Shown here: positions 59,056-64,000 of the stretch, piece after piece
Layout: each line of letters begins with the position of its first letter
Numbering within the stretch: position 1 is the stretch's first letter
Assembly: GCF_021533835.1 (NCBI RefSeq)
Contig: NZ_JAKFYQ010000001.1
Coordinates: forward strand, 1,088,079 to 1,152,078
Length of the DNA stretch: 64,000 nt
From: Synechococcus sp. Nb3U1
GTDB taxonomy: Bacteria > Cyanobacteriota > Cyanobacteriia > Thermostichales > Thermostichaceae
Reading direction: 5' to 3'
Program-made: the position numbers and the translations under genes
Notes under the pieces: model-generated
Told to the model about the DNA's origin: nothing
Databases searched by the model: none
The model's input: only the letters and a program-made list of their open reading frames with translations

Positions 59056-59418
59056 TTAAACCGGCTCTGGCGGTTGCCGGATCGGCTCCTGCTCTTGCCA
59101 AAGACGAAACAGCAGCGCTTCTACCGACGGCTCCTGTTGAGTGACCAGGGTGCCTGTATCCACCTTGGAGTTGGCGGCCAACCAGAAGCCGGTCAATTCC
59201 ACCTCCAGCCACTCCTCATCACAAGGGATCCAATCCAAATCGGCGGGCAATTGGTGGGCAGAGTCCAGCGGCAGCAACAGGGTGCCAACGGCGATTTCCT
59301 GCCAAAGGATTGCCCCAACACAGGCTGCCAACTGATGTTGTTGGCGCAGCCAATCCTCTTGAGACTGGGTTACCCGTTCCACGTACACTCCGGTTTCGCC
59401 ATAGATGAGTTTCAACAT
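59056..59418 (-). CDS. alr0857-like small conserved cyanobacterial protein
   Basis: The 120-residue product (MLKLIYGETGVYVERV...SQEDWLRQQHQLAACVG, ...CDEEWLEVELTGFWLAANS, VEALLFRLWQEQE) resembles, from memory, a short cyanobacterial family typified by alr0857 of Anabaena, whose function is unknown. It is soluble and acidic. It lies 74 bp upstream of the 74-residue gene, but that gene has its own promoter in the gap. An intrinsic terminator for an upstream minus-strand unit precedes it. Confidence 0.6.
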   Translation of the reverse strand: MLKLIYGETGVYVERVTQSQEDWLRQQHQLAACVGAILWQEIAVGTLLLPLDSAHQLPADLDWIPCDEEWLEVELTGFWLAANSKVDTGTLVTQQEPSVEALLFRLWQEQEPIRQPPEPV

Positions 59419-59506
59419 GGGATGAAGCCCCTAGAAAGATGATTTGAGCAATTGCGTGGTGCTGGATTTAGGGATGAAGAGACGCCCCACCGAGCGTAAA
59501 GGCACT

Positions 59507-59539
59507 AAAAAACCCCGCCTCTGGAGTTCGAAGCGGGGT
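59507..59539 (-). terminator. Intrinsic terminator ending an upstream minus-strand transcript
   Basis: On the minus strand ACCCCGC, a 14-nt loop and GCGGGGT are followed by TTTTTT. The stem is strong and the T-run immediate, so some transcript from above 59540 ends here; the only open frame there is the doubtful one at 59559-59918. Confidence 0.8.
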
Positions 59540-59558
59540 CGGGGGAAGGAAAGTTTCC

Positions 59559-59918
59559 TCAGAGGGGCACAGCTAGCCTGGCCCTATACCGACGGCTTCG
59601 GTGGTGATGGAACATGCCATTAATGGTTTTGCAGAAGCTCCCTTGCTGGGTGGAGTTTTTAGACAGTGCGATCAGAAGAATGGGTAATACTGCAAAACAA
59701 CGACGGCGAATGCCGGCCAGCAGGGCAGCTAGGGATCCCTGAGGAGCTTGGGGTCGGGCCACATTGAAGAGATCACCGAAGAGATCAACCCCACAGAGCA
59801 AGCCAAAACTGGCCCACAGCGGATCCACCAGCCACCCAAACGGGTGACCAGAAGGCATCAGCGGTAGGACAGCAGGATGAGACACGGCTTTAGCTCTTAT
59901 CCGAAACGTTGTGAACAC
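59559..59918 (-). CDS. Doubtful small open reading frame before a strong terminator
   Basis: A GTG-started frame of 119 codons with a few hydrophobic stretches (WASFGLLCGVDLFGDLF, CFAVLPILLIAL) and a basic end (HHHRSRRYRARLAV). No family is recognised and the composition is not convincing. It is listed because a strong terminator lies only 20 bp after its stop, so the region is transcribed; a non-coding RNA is an equal alternative. Confidence 0.3.
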   Translation of the reverse strand: MFTTFRIRAKAVSHPAVLPLMPSGHPFGWLVDPLWASFGLLCGVDLFGDLFNVARPQAPQGSLAALLAGIRRRCFAVLPILLIALSKNSTQQGSFCKTINGMFHHHRSRRYRARLAVPL

Positions 59919-60060
59919 AGGGGGAACATCTCCACGACCTAGAAGATCCCTGACTGACTAACATACTACACTGGTGCTACAGGGATGTCTAGTCTCTTTT
60001 GAGCGTTTTCTGGATCATTTTTGATTTCGTTCTCGGATCCCAGTCGCCGCCTGGGCAGAA

Positions 60061-60447
60061 CTAATCTCGCCAAGAGACTTTTCCTTCGATGGCTTGTTCC
60101 CAATCTCTGCCATTAAAGGTGGGGAATTGGTAGTTTTCTAGTGGGATCCCGTCCAGGCAGCGCACATTCACATCAATCTTGTCGGGATCCGAGCGGGGAA
60201 TATAGAACGGGTGCATGCCACACACTCGGCAGAAGTGGTGCTTGGCGATGTGGGTGTTAAAGCTATAGGTCGCTAGATCGGGTTGGCCGGAAAGAAGCTG
60301 AAACGCCTCCGGGGGCACGATCAGGTGAATAAAGCCCTTCTTGGTGCAAATGGAACAGTTGCAGAGGGTAGCCGTATCCAGATCCCCTTCCACAACGAAT
60401 CGAATCTGCCCACAGTGGCAACTTCCTTCGTAGCGCTGCTTGGCCAT
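60061..60447 (-). CDS. GFA/CENP-V-domain protein
   Basis: The 128-residue product has the zinc ligands of the GFA fold: EGSCHCGQIRF, LCNCSICTKKGF and HHFCRVCGMHPFYIP. The family was named for glutathione-dependent formaldehyde activation, but most members have unproven activity. The ATG MAKQRYEG is preferred over a start 17 codons upstream because relatives begin close to CHCG. The protein is cytoplasmic. It sits downstream of scpB on the same strand. Confidence 0.9.
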   Translation of the reverse strand: MAKQRYEGSCHCGQIRFVVEGDLDTATLCNCSICTKKGFIHLIVPPEAFQLLSGQPDLATYSFNTHIAKHHFCRVCGMHPFYIPRSDPDKIDVNVRCLDGIPLENYQFPTFNGRDWEQAIEGKVSWRD

Positions 60448-60520
60448 AGCAATCTTCTTGGGGTACGAGTTGGGATCCCTGCGGGAGGTGCGCTCCATTG
60501 GGGATCCCTATGGAAAAAGT

Positions 60521-61096
60521 TTACTCTTCTGCTAAAGCAGCGGTTTCTGCCGCCTCTTTAGCCAGCTCATCCACTGTAAAGTAGCGGTGAAACTTATCCG
60601 TTACTCGTAACCACTGGGAACGGCTGCCTTCCTTGCGATAGCGGGTGACAAAGCCTTTTTCCACCAACTCCGCCACATGCTGATAGGCACTCTGCCCGCG
60701 TAACTCCACCAAATCCACCTGCGAGAGGGGCCCACGTAGAATGATCGTCGCCAAGGTACGGGTGGCCCCAACGCCGATTTCAGGGGGCAAAAGCTGATTG
60801 GCCAGTTCCAGAAACGGTTCCCGCAGTTGCAGGGCAAACCCCTCCCCCACCTGCAACACCTCTAGAGCCGAATCGCGGTGGGTATAGTCTTCCATCAACT
60901 CCAGCAGCGCATCGTAGGCATCATCGCGGCTACAGTGGGCCAACTGGGCCAAAGTCGACAACTCCAGAGGCTGCCCCTTCAGGTAGAGAATCGCCTCGAT
61001 CTGATTTTTCAAGGCAAACGGACGCTCCAGAGAGGGATCCCTGCCCTCTAAGTCCAGTAAGGGATCCGAAACCGACTTAGAACGACGAGGGGCCAT
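60521..61096 (-). CDS. scpB: Segregation and condensation protein B
   Basis: Part of the SMC-ScpAB condensin that organises the chromosome. The 191-residue product has two winged-helix domains: the N-terminal one (FALKNQIEAILYLKGQPLELSTLAQLA...DALLELMEDY) and the C-terminal one (GATRTLATIILRGPLSQVDLVELRGQSAYQHVAELVEKGFVTRYRKEGS). The ATG MAPRRSKS is chosen over one 12 codons upstream. scpA is not nearby. It precedes the GFA-domain gene on the same strand. Confidence 0.92.
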   Translation of the reverse strand: MAPRRSKSVSDPLLDLEGRDPSLERPFALKNQIEAILYLKGQPLELSTLAQLAHCSRDDAYDALLELMEDYTHRDSALEVLQVGEGFALQLREPFLELANQLLPPEIGVGATRTLATIILRGPLSQVDLVELRGQSAYQHVAELVEKGFVTRYRKEGSRSQWLRVTDKFHRYFTVDELAKEAAETAALAEE

Positions 61097-61188
61097 ATCA
61101 ACCCAGGATCCGCTCAACTTGCCCCGTAGCATAGCAGCTGTTTTGGGCTGAGAGATCCCGTGCGTGTCTTGAACCCGGCTAGGTGCTC

Positions 61189-62232
61189 TTAGGCGAACAT
61201 GCGCGCTTCTTTGGGGGGCAGAAACTCCGTCGTCAGAATCTCACTAGCATCAGGAACTCTCTGCAAGCCATACCCTTCGGCCACCTGAGCCAGAGAAGTC
61301 TGCAACCGCTGGAGATCCACCGCGCTCACCCCATTGGCACGGGTATCGGGAGTATCCCAGTAGTTGGCAATGGTGTACTTGAGACGAGCCAATTCCGTGT
61401 CTTGATCCAACGCATCAGCCCCTTCAAAGTGCTTGGCCAAGGTGGCAAAAGCCGCCTCAGGATCTTTAATGGTTTCTACCAATCCCTTCACGTACCCGGC
61501 AACAAAGCCTCGCGCAATATCTGGATTTTCCCGCACATACTGCAAGCGGCTCATCACGATCGGGCCGTAAAGATTGAGGCCATAGTCGTTGAAGTAGAAC
61601 ACTTCCAATTCATCTTCGGAAATCCCCAGTTTTTGTAAGCTGGGCACCACCGAAGGACCAAAGCCCGAAATCGCTTGCACTTCACCACGGGCCAAGAGGG
61701 GTTCCCGCAGCGCTGGTTCACAGTTCACCCATTCCACCGACTCCGGATCTATACCGACGATACTGGCCAATACCGGCCAGAGACGACGAGCCCCATCCCC
61801 TGCCGGAGCCCCACACTTTACCCCCGCCAACTGCTTGGGATCCGTAATGCCATTTTTCTTGAGGGTGAAAATACCGCCGGGATGCCGGTTTGACTCGATC
61901 ACCACCGCAATCAGGGGCACTTCGGGGTTCTTCTCGTTGAACTCCATCATCGAGTACATATCCCCCTTGGAGAAGGCATAGCGCCCTGCCGCCAGCTTGG
62001 AGAGCGCATCCGCGGATCCCGCCCCCCGCTCAATTGTCACATTCAAGCCATTTTCCTGGAAATAGCCCCGATCCATGGCTAGCGTAAAAGGAGAATCCGG
62101 CCCGGCAGGTAACCAACCATTGGTGATCAAAATATCTTTGTTTTGCCCCATCGCCCGCTGCATGCCTAGGGCAGCGAAGGGCAGGCTGAACATCAACGTT
62201 GAAGCCAAACGTCTGGATAGCTTACGTGTCAT
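61189..62232 (-). CDS. NMT1/THI5-type ABC transporter substrate-binding protein
   Basis: The 347-residue product has a signal segment (RRLASTLMFSLPFAALGMQRAMGQ; twin arginine possible) and a NMT1-like periplasmic binding fold: ILITNGWLPAGPDSPFTLAMDRGYFQENGLNVTIERGAGSADAL, GRYAFSKGDMYSMM, GITDPKQLAGVKCGAPAGDGARRLWP and VQAISGFGPSVVPSL. Relatives bind pyrimidine thiamin precursors, sulfonates, nitrate or aromatic acids. No permease or ATPase is adjacent. It lies just downstream of Rieske oxygenase 2 on the same strand, separated by about 190 bp of AT-rich DNA. Confidence 0.88.
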   Translation of the reverse strand: MTRKLSRRLASTLMFSLPFAALGMQRAMGQNKDILITNGWLPAGPDSPFTLAMDRGYFQENGLNVTIERGAGSADALSKLAAGRYAFSKGDMYSMMEFNEKNPEVPLIAVVIESNRHPGGIFTLKKNGITDPKQLAGVKCGAPAGDGARRLWPVLASIVGIDPESVEWVNCEPALREPLLARGEVQAISGFGPSVVPSLQKLGISEDELEVFYFNDYGLNLYGPIVMSRLQYVRENPDIARGFVAGYVKGLVETIKDPEAAFATLAKHFEGADALDQDTELARLKYTIANYWDTPDTRANGVSAVDLQRLQTSLAQVAEGYGLQRVPDASEILTTEFLPPKEARMFA

Positions 62233-62424
62233 GGGGGTTGCTCCAGTTGAAGAAAATGAGGAAAAATCTTGCGGAAAATAGCCGAAAGCTTAAGCTGACT
62301 TAGAATCAGGAATGAACAGCTTTGTTTTAGTGATATTAGAGTCAAACATTCCAAGAGCTTCTGTATAGGCAGCAACCAATTCTTGGAATTTGGCATCTTT
62401 TTTTTCAGGCTTGACTGATTTGGT

Positions 62425-63444
62425 TCACACTTTGCTCGCAAGGGATCCCCGCTCGCTCTCTCGCAAAAGAGCCATCAGTTTACGACGCATCAGAATGCTG
62501 GGCTTATCGGAGAGCATGTGTTGCTCGGTTTCTATCCCCAAGGGACGATCCGCCGGGATGGTTTCTAGAATCGCCTGATCTTCGTCCATCACCTGCCGGT
62601 TAAAGGCGATGATGTTGGCGGCTGGGGCATCTTCTTCGCGGTCGTTGCGGATCCAGAAATGGGCCATCTGGGAGGTGTAATCGTCGATGGGGGTCATGGC
62701 CACGAACAGGATCGCCTCTAGGCCATTTGGGTAAACGATCTTGCCCCGGTGTAGGAAGGGCATAAACCAATCGCCACAGGTGCGGCGCAGGGTGCGGTCT
62801 TCGCTCATGCCCAAGTTGCTTTTTTGCAGGTCGTTGTTCACCGCTGGGATTTCAGCATAGGTGTGAAAGCCGTAGTCGGTTTCGTGAATCTCAGAAAGAG
62901 CCGGGATTGGGTTGCTGGTATCCCCAAAGGTGCGGGTGTGGACGATGCTGAAATGAGAATTATCAAAGACATTTTCCATAAAGCTGAAGGCGCTGCACCG
63001 CCAAGACTCATAAAAGTCGTGAATCACTCGATAACGGGGATCCTCCGCCTCGGGAAAGTCGGGAATGGGCAGCAAGGGATCCGGCTCCAGGCATACCCAG
63101 GCATAGTCGTAGCGGATTTGGGTTTGAAACGCCTTGACCTTGTAGCTGACCGGGATCCCTTCATCGGCCTGTAGCTGGGGCACCTTAACACAAGCGCCCG
63201 TCGCATCAAACTGCCAGCCGTGGTAGGGGCACTGAATGCTCCCCTCCACCACACAGCCGCGGGAGAGCTGAGCCGTGCGATGACAACAGCGATCTTCCAC
63301 CGCTGCCACGGTTCCTTCTGGAGTTAGCCAGAGTACGATCCGCTGGCCCAACAGTTGAAAGGGTTTCGGTGCCTCCTGCAAATGGGAAAGGGGCATAATC
63401 GGATACCAAAAACGCCGGAAAACAGGGTGTTGGGTAACCAGCAT
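62425..63444 (-). CDS. Rieske non-haem iron oxygenase, paralogue 2
   Basis: The 339-residue product has the Rieske [2Fe-2S] ligands C53-x-H55 and a later CPYH pair, and the mononuclear-iron motif ENVFDNSHFSIVHTRTFG. It is the paralogue of the protein at 19151-20242: both start MLVTQHPV, both continue RRFWYP(I/V)MPLS, and the C-terminal IxAEQH/IETEQHMLSDKP(S/G)ILMR(R/K)(K)L region matches. The ATG is chosen to match the paralogue; an upstream extension of 23 codons exists. Substrate unknown. Downstream on the same strand is an NMT1-type binding protein gene, suggesting an imported substrate. Confidence 0.9.
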   Translation of the reverse strand: MLVTQHPVFRRFWYPIMPLSHLQEAPKPFQLLGQRIVLWLTPEGTVAAVEDRCCHRTAQLSRGCVVEGSIQCPYHGWQFDATGACVKVPQLQADEGIPVSYKVKAFQTQIRYDYAWVCLEPDPLLPIPDFPEAEDPRYRVIHDFYESWRCSAFSFMENVFDNSHFSIVHTRTFGDTSNPIPALSEIHETDYGFHTYAEIPAVNNDLQKSNLGMSEDRTLRRTCGDWFMPFLHRGKIVYPNGLEAILFVAMTPIDDYTSQMAHFWIRNDREEDAPAANIIAFNRQVMDEDQAILETIPADRPLGIETEQHMLSDKPSILMRRKLMALLRESERGSLASKV

Positions 63445-63668
63445 GGGCAAAAGCCTCGGTTGAGTGCAAGGGATCCACCCGATTGCAAGCAATTCGTGAA
63501 TCTCTGTTTGCATGGTAAGGAGGGATCTTCAGTGGATTCCGTATCCGTCAACACGAGTTGGGCAACGAAGTGTATGGGAAATGGACCGGGGGGAGCTTGG
63601 TCTGGTTGAGGTGGAAGATTGTCGTTAATGCTTTGTAAAATCAAACTCTCAAGATACTCCCCCTTCCC

Positions 63669-64000
63669 ATGACCTCCTATGCTCTGGCGTGGAACCCCAT
63701 TCAAACTCAAACCCTCATGGGCCACAGTGGGGCCATTTCCGTGTTGACAGTAGCTGGGGAGCTGTTGATCAGCGGCAGTACGGATCGCACCGTGCGGATC
63801 TGGCATTGGGGATCCGGTGAATTGCGCCATTGTCTACGCGGGCATGGAGGGGCGATTCGCGGCTTGGGACTGACCCGCTGGCGGGGACAGGAGCTCCTGG
63901 TGAGTGGGTGTCGCTTTGGGGAGGTACGCTTCTGGGATCCCCTCACAGGCGAGTCGTTGGGACAGTTGACCACAGAGTTGGGATCGTTGCAGGCACTGGT
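63669..64000 (+). CDS. WD40-repeat protein, N-terminal part (runs off window)
   Basis: From an ATG at 63669 the frame stays open to the window end, encoding at least 110 residues: MTSYALAWNPIQTQTLMGHSGAISVLTV, LLISGSTDRTVRIWHW (WD-type blade ending), RGHGGAIRGLGL and LLVSGCRFGEVRFWDPLTGE. GHSGAI and GHGGAI with SGSTDRTVRIW and SGCRFGEVRFWD show at least two beta-propeller blades. Likely a scaffold protein; binding partners and full length lie outside the window. It is divergent from Rieske gene 2. Confidence 0.85.
   Translation, partial: MTSYALAWNPIQTQTLMGHSGAISVLTVAGELLISGSTDRTVRIWHWGSGELRHCLRGHGGAIRGLGLTRWRGQELLVSGCRFGEVRFWDPLTGESLGQLTTELGSLQAL

Noticed and set aside
1-64000. CRISPR array, prophage or integrative plasmid
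   Set aside because: No regularly spaced direct repeats, no integrase, terminase, portal or conjugation genes were seen. The RecB/Cas4-like nuclease at 15066-15956 has no cas neighbours.

Overview
The window reads as ordinary chromosome of a unicellular cyanobacterium. Markers are a CrtH-type carotenoid isomerase, a GlcE-like glycolate oxidase subunit, a Roadblock/LC7-like small protein, a remnant of the cyanobacterial DUF2808 family, an alr0857-like small protein, a NtcA/CRP-relative regulator and GT41 (OGT-like) and pentapeptide-repeat proteins. The palindrome GGGATCCC (core GGATCC) is sprinkled at high density through genes and spacers, like the HIP1 octamer of other cyanobacteria but with a different sequence. 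From memory this variant is typical of the early-branching hot-spring Synechococcus/Thermostichus group; that placement is inference, not a search result. Genes are densely packed on both strands with no phage, plasmid, CRISPR or rRNA region.

Layout. 0-12.5 kb: end of a glycosyltransferase, ilvC, serS, tRNA-Gln, FHA protein, inositol-phosphatase-like enzyme, solute-binding protein, J-domain/TPR protein, CPBP protease, trmB, ldh, a CRP-family regulator overlapping a catalytically degenerate SDR protein, and a creatininase-family hydrolase. 12.5-25.5 kb: pdhA, cdsA, a RecB/Cas4-like nuclease, an acetamidase/formamidase, a PotA-PotB transporter pair, Rieske oxygenase 1, crtH and a ProV-ProW-ProX betaine/proline transporter. 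25.5-37.5 kb: a compositionally distinct OGT-like gene, dienelactone hydrolase, an unusual transketolase-like enzyme, glcE-like oxidoreductase, renalase-like FAD enzyme, a DUF2808 pseudogene, an intracellular Deg-type protease with an overlapping pseudo-receiver LuxR regulator, and a Roadblock-like protein. 37.5-50 kb: tRNA-Leu, tgt, an OmpR-type regulator, type 2 IPP isomerase, a three-part cNMP/AAA+/polyferredoxin protein, tRNA-Thr, the CGFS-glutaredoxin/BolA pair, cysE and purH. 50-64 kb: gyrA followed by a pentapeptide-repeat gene, Kir-type channel, BON-LysM protein, 1-Cys peroxiredoxin, photolyase/cryptochrome, small unknown genes, scpB, an NMT1-type binding protein beside Rieske oxygenase 2, and the start of a WD40 protein.

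Genes that plausibly work together: potA-potB; proX-proW-proV; grxD-bolA (a CGFS Grx/BolA Fe-S pair); the protease and LuxR regulator; the CRP regulator and SDR protein; gyrA and the pentapeptide-repeat protein. Creatininase, formamidase, polyamine-type and betaine-type transporters and two Rieske oxygenases together hint at scavenging of small organic nitrogen compounds, but this is only a theme.

The most unusual items are (1) the 867-residue protein joining a cyclic-nucleotide-type sensor, a sigma54-activator AAA+ domain without its sigma54 loop and with broken Walker motifs, and a membrane [4Fe-4S] domain; (2) a family of four ~100-107 bp MITE-like elements with 13-bp terminal inverted repeats, all sitting upstream of genes, one with an outward promoter-like sequence; and (3) a 22-bp dispersed repeat found once in a spacer and twice inside unrelated coding sequences in the same reading frame, resembling a protein-invading palindromic element.
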